A model generated the notes under the pieces. It ran no database searches and had not been told where the DNA came from. It saw nothing but the letters and a program-made list of their open reading frames with translations. A DNA stretch of 64,000 nucleotides. It comes from Thermodesulfovibrionales bacterium (GTDB lineage: Bacteria > Nitrospirota > Thermodesulfovibrionia > Thermodesulfovibrionales > Dissulfurispiraceae). Location: positions 62,001-126,000 of the forward strand of contig JAGUWD010000003.1 of NCBI GenBank assembly GCA_020062545.1. Direction: 5' to 3'. Each line of letters begins with the position of its first letter. Positions within the stretch are counted from its first letter, which is position 1. Positions 33,310-41,946 of this stretch are shown piece by piece. Both the position numbers and the translations under genes were made by a program.

Positions 33310-34730
33310 GAAAAAAGCTTGCAACATTTGTGATGGTTATCCTGTTGTCGGTAGTGATGGGAATCTTCATCGGCACGCAGGCTGGATGTGAGAGCAAGAA
33401 GGGTTCCGAGGTCATCGGTTTCCCTCAATCATTCGCCGATCTTGCAGAGAAGGCGAAGCCTGCTGTGGTGAACATAAGCACAGAAAAGACAGTCAGAATA
33501 CCTGGCAGTCCCTTCAGACACTTCTTTGGCCCTGAAGAGCCCTTCGGAGACTTCTTCAGGAGATTTTTTGACGAGGATATACCTGACAGGGAATTAAAGC
33601 AGCAGAGCCTTGGCTCGGGGTTTATCATCGATAAGGATGGTTATATCATTACCAATAACCATGTTGTTGAGGGCGCAGATGAGATAAAGGTAAAGCTTGC
33701 TGATGGAAGGGAATTCAAGGCAAAGGTTATAGGAAGAGACCCAAAGACAGACCTCGCACTCATAAAGATTACAACCCTGTTTAAAAACCTTCCCGTGCTT
33801 CCATTGGGTGATTCCGACAAAATAAGGGTTGGCGACTGGGTTTTAGCCATAGGCAATCCCTTTGGACTTGAGCATACAGTCACTCAAGGAATTATAAGCG
33901 CTACTGGTAGAGTAATCGGTTCGGGTCCCTATGATAATTTCCTCCAGACAGATGCACCCATCAATCCCGGTAATAGCGGGGGCCCTTTGATTAATCTGAA
34001 GGGAGAGGTCATCGGCATAAATTCGGCCATAATCGCAAGCGGACAGGGCATCGGCTTTGCCATACCAAGCAATATGGCAAAGAATGTGGTCTCTCAGCTT
34101 AAGGAAAAGGGCAAAGTGGTCAGGGGATGGATTGGTGTTTCTGTGCAGTCAGTAACCTCTGAAATGGCTCAGTCCTTTGGTTTAAAGGAACCAAAGGGAG
34201 CGCTTGTTGGAGATGTGGTTTCAGGAAGCCCTGCAGAAAAGGCTGGAATAAGGAGAGGGGATGTAATTATTGCATTTGATGGAAAAGATATTAAACAGAT
34301 GTCTGACCTGCCGAGGATGGTTGCTGAAACTCCGGTTGGTAAGACTGTAGATATAAAAGTAATAAGGGACGGCAAAGAAGTGGATTTAAAGATCACGGTG
34401 GCAGAATTAACAGAGGAAAGGCTAAGGGCTCAGATGCCTGTATCCGAGGAGACGCTGGGAATGAAGGTTGATGATATAACACCGAGATGGGCGCATCAAT
34501 TCAGGCTGAGGGATAAAGGCGGGGTCGTTGTGATAGATGTTTTATCCGGCAGCCCTGCAGATATGGCAGGCATTCAGGCAGGAGATGTTATTAAAGAGGT
34601 TAATCGCAAGCCTGTAAAAAATATGAAGGATTATGAAGCCGCAATGGGAAAGGTCTCTAAAGGCAGTCCTGTTCTTTTGCTGATAAAAAGAGGTGGACAG
34701 ACATTTTATGCATCAATTAAAATATCATGA
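33306..34730 (+). CDS. degP: DegP/HtrA-family periplasmic serine protease
   Basis: The 474 aa protein has an N-terminal membrane/signal segment, then a trypsin-like protease domain with the triad visible as His in TNNHVVEGADE, Asp in DLALIKI and Ser in GNSGGPL, followed by two PDZ domains (KGALVGDVVSGSPAEKAGI and GGVVVIDVLSGSPADMAGI). It degrades or refolds damaged envelope proteins. Being coupled to two sensor kinases and a chemoreceptor suggests the operon responds to envelope stress. A Cys in the N-terminal AGCES context might be lipidated, but the lipobox is poor. Confidence 0.96.
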   Translation: MRKKLATFVMVILLSVVMGIFIGTQAGCESKKGSEVIGFPQSFADLAEKAKPAVVNISTEKTVRIPGSPFRHFFGPEEPFGDFFRRFFDEDIPDRELKQQSLGSGFIIDKDGYIITNNHVVEGADEIKVKLADGREFKAKVIGRDPKTDLALIKITTLFKNLPVLPLGDSDKIRVGDWVLAIGNPFGLEHTVTQGIISATGRVIGSGPYDNFLQTDAPINPGNSGGPLINLKGEVIGINSAIIASGQGIGFAIPSNMAKNVVSQLKEKGKVVRGWIGVSVQSVTSEMAQSFGLKEPKGALVGDVVSGSPAEKAGIRRGDVIIAFDGKDIKQMSDLPRMVAETPVGKTVDIKVIRDGKEVDLKITVAELTEERLRAQMPVSEETLGMKVDDITPRWAHQFRLRDKGGVVVIDVLSGSPADMAGIQAGDVIKEVNRKPVKNMKDYEAAMGKVSKGSPVLLLIKRGGQTFYASIKIS

Positions 34731-36661
34731 GCCTCTATATGAGAATAAAACAGATGTTTGTTAATGGCCGCTTCGGCGGCCTCTATTTATTTTTTGCAGT
34801 ATTTATAGCGCTTTCCTTTATCACAAGAACGATCCTGCTTGCTAAATCCCTGCCTGTCCTTGATTTGACACCATGGCTTTTGGTCAAGATTTACGGTGTG
34901 GGCCTTTTATTTGATTTTGTTGCCGCAGCTTATTTTTCAATTCCTCTGGTCCTTTACCTGACAGTTATCCCTGATAAAATTTATCAAGGCAGGTTTCATA
35001 AGCCTGTAATCTACCTTTTGTCTTTCGTTATCCTGTATTTGCTTGTTTTCAACAGTTTTGCAGAATACTTTTTCTTTGACGAGTTCGGAGTCAGGTTCAA
35101 TTTCATCGCTGTGGACTATCTCGTCTATACCCATGAAGTGGTGAAGAATATCATGGAATCCTATCCTATGCCTGCCATATTGACTGCAATCGCAGTTATA
35201 TCATTAATAATCCTCATGTCTTTCAGGAAATTGATTGATTCATCCATAGCGGCAAGAAGCAGCTTAAAACAGAGGATTAAGGGCGGTTTTGTATTCATTT
35301 TTATTCCGATACTCTCTTTCTCATTCGTTGATCTGGATTTGGCAAAGATATCTGCCAATAATTATGCAGATGAACTTGCTGCCAACGGTGTATACAGCCT
35401 CTTTGCGGCATTCAGGAACAATAAGATAAACTACGAGACGTTTTATGCAACAAGAGACGACAGGGCAGTCTTTCAAAAATTAAGATTCCTTCTGAGCGAG
35501 CGTAACAACTCTTTTGCTGATGACAATATTTTTGATGTTACGAGGGAAATAAAAAATACAGGCAAAGAAAAAAAGCTCAATGTGATGGTAATAGTGGAAG
35601 AGAGCCTCAGTGCAGAATTCCTCGGCGTTTTCGGCAACAAGAATAATCTTACCCCTAACCTCGACAGGCTTGCAAAGGAAAGCATCCTGTTTACAAATAT
35701 GCATGCCACAGGAACAAGGACAGACAGGGGTCTTGAGGCCGTTACACTGTCTGTCCCTCCGACTCCCGGAAGGTCCATAGTCAAGCGCCCAAACAACGAG
35801 AATATGTTCTCGTGGGGTTTTATAATGAAAAGCAAGGGTTATGATACGAAATTCTTTTACGGAGGTTATGGATATTTCGATAACATGAATTACTTCTTCA
35901 GCCATAACGGGTTTGATAACATTGTTGACAGGACAGATTTTGCCAGGAACGAAGTTGTTTTTGAGAATGCATGGGGTGTAAGCGACGAAGATCTGTTCAA
36001 CAAATCCATTAAAGAGTTTAATAAATCTTATAAAGCCAACAGACCTTTTTTCACACTTATTATGACAACCTCAAACCACAGACCATACACCTATCCTGAC
36101 GGCAGGATAGACATACCATCACATTCCGGAAGGGAAGGGGCTGTCAAATATGCCGATTATGCGATTGGCAAATTAATACGTGATGCGCAGAAAGAGCCGT
36201 GGTTTAAAGACACTGTTTTTGTTATTGTTGCAGACCACTGCGCGGGATCGGCAGGAAAGACATCACTGCCTGTTAAAGGATATGAAATCCCCCTGCTCAT
36301 CTATTCCCCATTGCACTTTTCACCGCAGAGGATAGATAAGCTGGCGAGCCAGATAGATATTGCTCCCACTGTTTTGGGGCTTTTGAACTTCAGCTATAAA
36401 ACCAAATTTTTCGGTAAAGATATCTTTAAAATGCAGCCCGAACAGGAAAGGGCGCTAATTGGAACGTATCAGAAACTCGGGTATGTAAAGAGTGACAGGC
36501 TTGTAGTCCTTGACATAAAGAAAGAGGCTGCAGAGTATCAATTCGATAGGCATACTGGTGAGACAAAAAAAATACCACCAGACCAGAATCTGATAAATGA
36601 TGCGATAAGCTATTATCAGGGAGCAAATTATTTATTCGAACATAATCTAAATAAGTTTTGA
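34727..36661 (+). CDS. LtaS-like membrane sulfatase/phosphoglycerol transferase
   Basis: The 644 aa protein has five membrane helices in the first about 200 residues and then an extracytoplasmic alkaline-phosphatase-fold domain of the sulfatase type: NVMVIVEESLSAEFLG (metal site), GTRTDRGLEAV with the probable nucleophilic Thr, FILMTTSNHRPY-type strand and VIVADHCAG (metal site). The layout is that of lipoteichoic-acid synthase and of OpgB/MdoB phosphoglycerol transferases. In a Gram-negative cell the likely job is transfer of phosphoglycerol or another phospho-group to periplasmic glycans or lipids. It overlaps degP by 4 bases and ends the operon. Confidence 0.9.
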   Translation: MSLYMRIKQMFVNGRFGGLYLFFAVFIALSFITRTILLAKSLPVLDLTPWLLVKIYGVGLLFDFVAAAYFSIPLVLYLTVIPDKIYQGRFHKPVIYLLSFVILYLLVFNSFAEYFFFDEFGVRFNFIAVDYLVYTHEVVKNIMESYPMPAILTAIAVISLIILMSFRKLIDSSIAARSSLKQRIKGGFVFIFIPILSFSFVDLDLAKISANNYADELAANGVYSLFAAFRNNKINYETFYATRDDRAVFQKLRFLLSERNNSFADDNIFDVTREIKNTGKEKKLNVMVIVEESLSAEFLGVFGNKNNLTPNLDRLAKESILFTNMHATGTRTDRGLEAVTLSVPPTPGRSIVKRPNNENMFSWGFIMKSKGYDTKFFYGGYGYFDNMNYFFSHNGFDNIVDRTDFARNEVVFENAWGVSDEDLFNKSIKEFNKSYKANRPFFTLIMTTSNHRPYTYPDGRIDIPSHSGREGAVKYADYAIGKLIRDAQKEPWFKDTVFVIVADHCAGSAGKTSLPVKGYEIPLLIYSPLHFSPQRIDKLASQIDIAPTVLGLLNFSYKTKFFGKDIFKMQPEQERALIGTYQKLGYVKSDRLVVLDIKKEAAEYQFDRHTGETKKIPPDQNLINDAISYYQGANYLFEHNLNKF

Positions 36662-36691
36662 TTGGAAACAGCCTTTAATGCTTGCTATACT
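36662..36691 (+). promoter_or_regulatory. Putative sigma-70 promoter of tatA
   Basis: TTGGAA (36662-36667) and TATACT (36686-36691) are 18 bases apart, putting the start near 36698, where a small hairpin (GCCCG at 36698-36702, CGGGC at 36713-36717) precedes the AAGGAGG ribosome-binding site. Confidence 0.5.
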
Positions 36692-36729
36692 AAATTAGCC
36701 CGTCAGAATGTTCGGGCAAGGAGGTCAAT

Positions 36730-36903
36730 ATGTTCGGTCTTGGATTGCCTGAGATGATGGTTGTTCTTGTTATTGCCCTTGTGGTCTTTGGTCCGAGTAA
36801 ACTTCCATCCCTCGGAAAGAGCCTCGGAGAGGCGATAAGGGGATTTAAGAAGGGGCTTGCGGAAGAGCCATCAGAAGAGAAAAAGAAGATAGAAACAAAG
36901 TAA
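36730..36903 (+). CDS. tatA: Sec-independent protein translocase TatA
   Basis: This 57 aa protein begins MFGLGLPEMMVVLVIALVVF and continues with the FGPSKLPSLGKSLGEA hinge and amphipathic helix, then a short acidic/basic tail, the classic TatA/TatE form. It forms the membrane-thinning element of the twin-arginine export pathway that carries folded proteins. An AAGGAGG ribosome-binding site stands 5 bases before the ATG. tatB and tatC are not nearby. A Tat substrate, the cytochrome at 61526-62314, is encoded in this window. Confidence 0.95.
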   Translation: MFGLGLPEMMVVLVIALVVFGPSKLPSLGKSLGEAIRGFKKGLAEEPSEEKKKIETK

Positions 36904-36921
36904 GGCATTAAAAACACCGAT

Positions 36922-37320
36922 ATGCCTGATATGCCAGAAGATAAAAAGTCTTCAAAGGTCCGCAACCGCCGTGTGCACATGGCGAACGAGAGGACATTCC
37001 TTGCATGGATAAGAACAAGCATAGGGATAATGGCCTTTGGCTTTGTTGTGGAGAAATTTGCCCTGTTCGTAAAACAGATATCATACCTCCTGGGCAAAGA
37101 GGTTGTTCCTCCTCCACGGGGATATTCATCATTCTTCGGAATCTCTCTTGTGGCTCTCGGAGCTTTGATGGGAGTTCTTTCATTCATCAGATACAAAAAG
37201 GTTGAAAAACAGATCGATGAAGACACATATCAGCCGTCTTTGATACTCGATATACTTCTTGCTATATCAGTCCTCGCAATCGGAATCTTCCTCGCAATTT
37301 ATTTACTGCACAGCATTTAG
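36922..37320 (+). CDS. Single-module DUF202 (YidH-like) membrane protein
   Basis: The 132 aa protein has the DUF202 signature NERTFLAWIRTSIGIMAFGF at residues 22-41, three membrane helices and a charged N-terminal tail. Arginines 17, 24 and 31 keep the seven-residue spacing seen, in longer form, in the two multi-module proteins at 15.7-18.5 kb, so this looks like the ancestral single unit. DUF202 forms the membrane part of VTC polyphosphate polymerases in yeast; bacterial single-domain members have no settled function. It follows tatA by 18 bases and may be co-transcribed. Confidence 0.9.
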   Translation: MPDMPEDKKSSKVRNRRVHMANERTFLAWIRTSIGIMAFGFVVEKFALFVKQISYLLGKEVVPPPRGYSSFFGISLVALGALMGVLSFIRYKKVEKQIDEDTYQPSLILDILLAISVLAIGIFLAIYLLHSI

Positions 37321-37330
37321 GAAACAAAAT

Positions 37331-37438
37331 ATGCTAAAGATTAAACGGATATACGACCTGTCTCAAAAGGAACAATTACCCTTTTATTTGCTGCAAAGGA
37401 TGTTGATCGTAACAATGCTGTTGTGCTCAGGTAAGTAA
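37331..37438 (+). pseudogene. N-terminal fragment of a DUF488-like gene
   Basis: The 35-codon frame starts MLKIKRIYDLSQKEQ, resembling the first strand of DUF488 proteins (I-K-R-I-Y-D), then diverges and stops. The downstream bases hold no continuation. It is probably a leftover of a deleted gene; the match rests on ten residues. Confidence 0.35.
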
Positions 37439-37472
37439 TTGAAGAACACACAGCTTAGAAAGAGAGGAGGTT

Positions 37473-37619
37473 ATGATAAAGGCTCAGGCAAAGGCTGTAT
37501 TCATAATTCTGGGTATCGCATCAGCAGGTGTACTAATGCATATCGTAGACTTCTTTGGCCATGGAATAGTCCAAGATTCTTCAGAAAGAGGTAAAGGTGA
37601 GGACAGGATAATATTATGA
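37473..37619 (+). CDS. 48-residue membrane peptide coupled to the rhomboid gene
   Basis: A strong GAGAGGAGG sequence precedes this ATG by 3 to 5 bases. The peptide has one hydrophobic helix (AVFIILGIASAGVLMHIV) and a charged tail. Its stop codon overlaps the start codon of the rhomboid protease gene (ATGA at 37616-37619), so the protease is probably translated by coupling to it. It could be a small membrane partner or merely a leader peptide. Confidence 0.6.
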   Translation: MIKAQAKAVFIILGIASAGVLMHIVDFFGHGIVQDSSERGKGEDRIIL

Positions 37620-38275
37620 TCCCTTTAAGCGATGTTGACCGCAGGCCTTTACATTTCCCTGTAATCACCGCTCTGATTATCGGTGCAAATGTCCTTGTGT
37701 TCATGCTTGAACTGGCGAAGGGAGAAAATTTCATTATGCGCTGGTCTCTCATTCCTTCAGAGATCGCATCTGGAAGAAACCTCATTACCATGCTGACCGC
37801 CATGTTCATACATGGCGGCTGGCTGCATATAATCGGCAATATGGTATATTTCTGGGCATTCGGGCCTGAGATCGAAGAGGCGATGGGAAGGATATTCTAT
37901 CCGGTGTTTTATCTGTCAGGCGGCCTGGTAGCCACCCTTGCGCAAGTGGCAATGAACCCTGCATCCTCTATCCCTAATCTTGGAGCAAGCGGCGCTATTG
38001 CAGCAGTAATGGGGGCATTCCTTGTCACTTTCCCTCATGACAGAATTCGCACGGTGATTTTACTCGGGTGGTTTGTATTTATTCGTTTTATCCCTGCAAC
38101 AATACTGGTGGGATTCTGGTTTGCTATACAGTTATTCAGCGAGGTTGGAGCAGTAGCACAAAGGCAGACCGGCGGTGGGGTGGCTTATATGGCGCACATC
38201 GGCGGGTTTGTGTTCGGTATGGCATTGGCACGTCTCTTTGAGTCCCGTCATAGGCGCGCTGAACATGGAATATGA
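37616..38275 (+). CDS. Rhomboid-family intramembrane serine protease
   Basis: The 219 aa protein has six membrane helices, the long N-x-x-x-W/H-x-x-x-N type helix 2 (FIHGGWLHIIGNMVYFWAFG), the catalytic Ser in GASGAIAAVMG and the catalytic His in AHIGGFVFGM. It cleaves membrane proteins within the bilayer. Its start overlaps the small membrane-peptide gene and its stop overlaps the acetyltransferase gene (ATGA). Target proteins are unknown; the neighbouring TatA is notable because in Providencia a rhomboid (AarA) activates TatA, but this TatA has no N-terminal extension. Confidence 0.94.
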   Translation: MIPLSDVDRRPLHFPVITALIIGANVLVFMLELAKGENFIMRWSLIPSEIASGRNLITMLTAMFIHGGWLHIIGNMVYFWAFGPEIEEAMGRIFYPVFYLSGGLVATLAQVAMNPASSIPNLGASGAIAAVMGAFLVTFPHDRIRTVILLGWFVFIRFIPATILVGFWFAIQLFSEVGAVAQRQTGGGVAYMAHIGGFVFGMALARLFESRHRRAEHGI

Positions 38276-38796
38276 AACGGACGAAGGGGTGTTACATGCT
38301 TTTTCTTAGAATCCCTGGATGCATGGAGGACGGAAATTTGAGGTTAAGACCGTTGAGAATATCCGACGGCCCTTTCATTCTCAGGAGGTTGAATGACCGG
38401 GCAATTCTGAAGGCAAACGGTCTGAGCAGACCCATAGCATCATCATGGTTTTTTGTATGGTGGTGGATGAAAAAGACCTTTACTCCTTCTTATTTTATAG
38501 AATGCGATTCAAAGCAGATAGGATTTATCGGTTTATACAACCTTATTCCCGGTAAATCTGCCGGGATGGGTCTGATAATATTCGACAAAAATAACAGGCG
38601 GCTGGGTTATGGAACGAGGGCCTTTAATATTTGCGCGCAAGGTATGCAAAGGAATTCTGTTGTAAAAGAGATTATTGTAAAGGTTAAGACAGACAATCAT
38701 GGCGCATTGTCATTCTGGAGGAAGCTCGGTTTTGTTGAAGCAGGTATTATTAATGATTTAATCACAATGTCTATGGGTTTGCAACGTCGTATATGA
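38272..38796 (+). CDS. GNAT-family N-acetyltransferase
   Basis: The 174 aa protein carries the GNAT fold: LRLRPLRISDGPFILRRLND at the start, the acetyl-CoA-binding loop NRRLGYGTRAF and NHGALSFWRKLGFVEAG at the end. The layout is closest to RimJ/RimL-type enzymes that acetylate protein N-termini or small amines. It overlaps the rhomboid gene by 4 bases and is followed 13 bases later by the glucan phosphorylase gene. Substrate not known. Confidence 0.88.
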   Translation: MKRTKGCYMLFLRIPGCMEDGNLRLRPLRISDGPFILRRLNDRAILKANGLSRPIASSWFFVWWWMKKTFTPSYFIECDSKQIGFIGLYNLIPGKSAGMGLIIFDKNNRRLGYGTRAFNICAQGMQRNSVVKEIIVKVKTDNHGALSFWRKLGFVEAGIINDLITMSMGLQRRI

Positions 38797-38809
38797 AAGG
38801 AAAAGTCTT

Positions 38810-40933
38810 ATGGATGATGTAAAAGAACGGTTTTCCTTTATTCCCGACAGGATAGCAGGTCTTGGAGAACTGGCTTACAATCTCTGGTGGAGCTGGCATC
38901 CTGCAGCGAGGATGCTCTTTAAGATGTTGGGCCGCCAGATATGGAAAGAGTGCAGGCATAATCCGGTAAAGATGCTCAGGGAACTTCCTCATGAGGTCTT
39001 GCAAACTGCTACAGACGATCCGGAATATCTCCGTCATTACGATGCTGTGCTTGCGCGGTTTCATAAGGAGATGAATACAAAGGGAGGCTGGTTTTCAGAA
39101 AACATTGCAGATCCTGAATGCCTGCCCATTGCCTACTTTTCAGCGGAATACGGGCTGCACCATTCCCTGCCTTTTTATGCAGGAGGATTGGGGTTTCTGG
39201 CCGGTGATCATATCAAGGAATGCAGCGACCTCGGGGTGCCTTTAGTGGCAGTGGGTTTCATGTATCCCGAAGGATATTTAAGACAGAAGATCCGTGCAGA
39301 CGGCTGGCAGGAGAATATAGACGAGATACTTGACAGGGATGCTGCGCCTATTTCAAGGGTTTTAAATGAAAAGGGCGAGCAGCTCGTGGTAAAGGTGCCA
39401 TTTATTGAACCTTCCATCCATGTGGCTGTATGGAAGGTTCAGGTTGGAAGGATACCACTCTATCTTATGGATACGGATATAGAAATGAATGACCCATGGA
39501 ACAGGAGTATATCAGCTCATCTCTATATTGGCGATATTGAACAGAGGCTACGCCAGGAAATAGTCCTCGGCATTGGAGGGAGTGAGGTTCTGGATACCCT
39601 GGGAATCAAACACTCGGTGCTACATTTGAACGAAGGTCATCCTGCCTTTGCCATTCTGGAGCGAATAAGGGAGAGGGTGGAGGAGGGGATAGGTTACGAG
39701 AAGGCTGTTCAGCATGTGCGCTCTACCACTGTTTTTACAACACACACGCCTGTTCCAGCAGGCCATGATGTCTTCCCTTTCCATCTGATGGATAAATATT
39801 TCGGCCACTACTATCCTATTCTGGGGCTGAACAGGGATGAATTCTTGAGAATGGGAATTCAATCAGGCGACCCGGATGCCGGTTTCAATATGACCGCCTT
39901 TGCCCTCAGGATGTCGGCTTATCACAATGGAGTCAGTAAGAGACACGGCGAGGTCTCCAGAAGGATGTGGCAACCCCTCTGGCCTGACACAAAGGAACAA
40001 GACATCCCCATCGATTCCATAACCAACGGAATTCATGTCCCCTCATGGATCGAGCCGAAGATGCAACTCCTTTTTGATAAATACATGGGTCCTGATTGGC
40101 TGGAAGACCATGACAATCCTGCTGTATGGGAGTTGATAGACGACATCCCTGATAAGGAACTCTGGCAGACTCATTACTGGCTGAAGATGAAGCTGATTAA
40201 TTTCATCCATGAAAGGGTGCGACAGAGATGGGTGGAAGATCGGGTCAGCCCTACCAATATTGTTGCCGGAGGGACATTGCTTGAACCCTCTGCCTTGACC
40301 ATTGGCTTTGCCCGTCGTTTTGCCACTTACAAAAGGGCAGATTTAATCTTTAATAACCCGGAGAGATTGAAGAAACTTTTAAATAATCGCTGGAGGCCGC
40401 TTCAGATAATATTTGCAGGCAAGGCCCATCCTGCAGACGACCCCGGTAAAAGGATTCTCCAGAGGATCTTCAATTTTGCCCATGACCCTGCCTTTGGAGG
40501 GAGGATAGCCTTTGTTGAAGACTACGATGAACAACTTGCCCAGTACATGACCCATGGAGTGGATGTATGGCTCAACAACCCAATGCCGCCGCTGGAGGCA
40601 TGCGGAACAAGCGGTATGAAGGCATCTCTGAATGGAGTTTCCCATCTGAGCATCCTTGACGGCTGGTGGATAGAGGGTTTTAATGGTAAAAATGGCTGGG
40701 CATTTGAAGGACGAGGTGATGACAGTAAAGATGCAGAGGCTATTTATGAACTCCTTGAGAAGGAGATAATCCCAATGTTTTACAGAGTGGATGATGATGG
40801 CATACCTCATGGATGGGTAAAGGTCATGAAAGAGGCTATTAAAAGCACAGCGCCGCTGTTCAGCGCCAGAAGGATGTTGAAGGAATATGCAAAGAAGTTT
40901 TATCAGAATGCATTAAAATCAGCGGGAGCATGA
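38810..40933 (+). CDS. glgP: Alpha-glucan (glycogen) phosphorylase, short type
   Basis: The 707 aa enzyme is of the TIGR02094-type alpha-glucan phosphorylases. It starts LGELAYNLWWSWHPAARMLF, has FSAEYGLHHSLPFYAGGLG and HLNEGHPAF in the N-terminal domain, and FARRFATYKRAD and the pyridoxal-phosphate region EACGTSGMKASLNG in the C-terminal domain. It releases glucose-1-phosphate from stored glucan in the cytoplasm. Length and motifs are complete. It follows the acetyltransferase gene closely and may share its transcript. Confidence 0.96.
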   Translation: MDDVKERFSFIPDRIAGLGELAYNLWWSWHPAARMLFKMLGRQIWKECRHNPVKMLRELPHEVLQTATDDPEYLRHYDAVLARFHKEMNTKGGWFSENIADPECLPIAYFSAEYGLHHSLPFYAGGLGFLAGDHIKECSDLGVPLVAVGFMYPEGYLRQKIRADGWQENIDEILDRDAAPISRVLNEKGEQLVVKVPFIEPSIHVAVWKVQVGRIPLYLMDTDIEMNDPWNRSISAHLYIGDIEQRLRQEIVLGIGGSEVLDTLGIKHSVLHLNEGHPAFAILERIRERVEEGIGYEKAVQHVRSTTVFTTHTPVPAGHDVFPFHLMDKYFGHYYPILGLNRDEFLRMGIQSGDPDAGFNMTAFALRMSAYHNGVSKRHGEVSRRMWQPLWPDTKEQDIPIDSITNGIHVPSWIEPKMQLLFDKYMGPDWLEDHDNPAVWELIDDIPDKELWQTHYWLKMKLINFIHERVRQRWVEDRVSPTNIVAGGTLLEPSALTIGFARRFATYKRADLIFNNPERLKKLLNNRWRPLQIIFAGKAHPADDPGKRILQRIFNFAHDPAFGGRIAFVEDYDEQLAQYMTHGVDVWLNNPMPPLEACGTSGMKASLNGVSHLSILDGWWIEGFNGKNGWAFEGRGDDSKDAEAIYELLEKEIIPMFYRVDDDGIPHGWVKVMKEAIKSTAPLFSARRMLKEYAKKFYQNALKSAGA

Positions 40934-40981
40934 TGCATGAGCATGGACTGTCCTAAATAATAAGAGAGTGAGGAGGGCATT

Positions 40982-41041
40982 ATGAGTAAATTGAAGGTTT
41001 TATCTCATGTAAAGGAAAGGTGGAGTTATGCCAGATCGTAG
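40982..41041 (+). CDS. Possible 19-residue leader ORF before the binding-protein gene
   Basis: A strong GAGGAGGG ribosome-binding site precedes this ATG, and the 19-codon basic frame (MSKLKVLSHVKERWSYARS) overlaps the start of the 41028 gene by 14 bases. It may couple or regulate translation of that gene, or be the remnant of a longer gene. Confidence 0.35.
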   Translation: MSKLKVLSHVKERWSYARS

Positions 41042-41879
41042 CACAGGAGAGATTGAATTAACCGTTCCCCCGGTGGATAATGTTCTTGACCTGCACGGCG
41101 ACCCTCTGCGTGCCGATCTCGTTATCTTTCTGAACGGAAACCAGTGGATGGTGATGGATGAATTGCTCGCAGCATTTTATCAGGAACATCCTGAAGTCAA
41201 ACATATCTTTTATGAGACAATCCCTCCGGGGATACTCTTGCAGCAGATTCACTATGGTGCAATAAAAATGGGGGAGTTAGTTATCAGTGTGTCACCAGAT
41301 ATCTATACAGCAGGCCGGGAGGAGATGGAAGAGCTACTGAGGAATGGTTTCATCAAAGAGTATTTCCATTACGCAGAAAACGAGCTGGCGATTATGGTGC
41401 CCTCTGGCAATCCGAAGGGGATCAAAGGCCTCGTAGACCTTGCACGACCTGATATACGTATATGCATGCCGAACCCCCAGACAGAAGGGGTTGGCAGATT
41501 GATAGTAAGGGCTTTGGAAAAGGCAGGTGGTCAGGGGCTTGTGAAGACAGTGATGGAGAAAAAGGTAGACAATGGTACTACCTATATAACACGAATTCAT
41601 CACAGGGAGACAATCTATCGCATTCTGAATGGGGAATCCGATGTGGGCCCCCTCTGGATAAGCGAGGCCCTCTATCAGAAAAGGATCGGTAGCTCTCTTG
41701 ACTATGTCACCATACATGAGGAGCATAACCAGAAAGGCAGATACTTTATCGCCATTGTGGAAAAGACAGTGAAACATCGTGCTACTGCAGAGGCATTCGT
41801 TAGATTTATGCTCAGCAAGAAGGCCGGGGATATCTATGCAAGCTATGGCTTTAGCAGTGGGCTTGATTTTTTGGCTTAA
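41028..41879 (+). CDS. Periplasmic-binding-protein-like protein (ModA/SBP type) without signal peptide
   Basis: The 283 aa protein has a type-2 solute-binding fold: DLVIFLNGNQWMVMDELLAAF, ELVISVSPDIYTAGREEM, ELAIMVPSGNPKGIKGLVDL and the typical C-terminal KHRATAEAFVRFMLSKKAG seen in molybdate- and anion-binding proteins. It has no signal peptide, which is unusual for a transport binding protein, and no permease or ATPase follows. It may be a cytoplasmic sensor, or its export signal was lost along with neighbouring cytochrome genes. It directly precedes the decayed cytochrome pseudogene. Confidence 0.75.
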   Translation: MPDRSTGEIELTVPPVDNVLDLHGDPLRADLVIFLNGNQWMVMDELLAAFYQEHPEVKHIFYETIPPGILLQQIHYGAIKMGELVISVSPDIYTAGREEMEELLRNGFIKEYFHYAENELAIMVPSGNPKGIKGLVDLARPDIRICMPNPQTEGVGRLIVRALEKAGGQGLVKTVMEKKVDNGTTYITRIHHRETIYRILNGESDVGPLWISEALYQKRIGSSLDYVTIHEEHNQKGRYFIAIVEKTVKHRATAEAFVRFMLSKKAGDIYASYGFSSGLDFLA

Positions 41880-41946
41880 TTAGAATTGAATTAAGGAAGG
41901 GATAAGTAATTTAAAATCAGATAGAGGAAAGATTTGGAATATTCTA

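Noticed and set aside
35480-35905. 141-codon antisense frame in the LtaS-like gene
   Set aside because: No start signal, no domain and opposite a conserved catalytic region.
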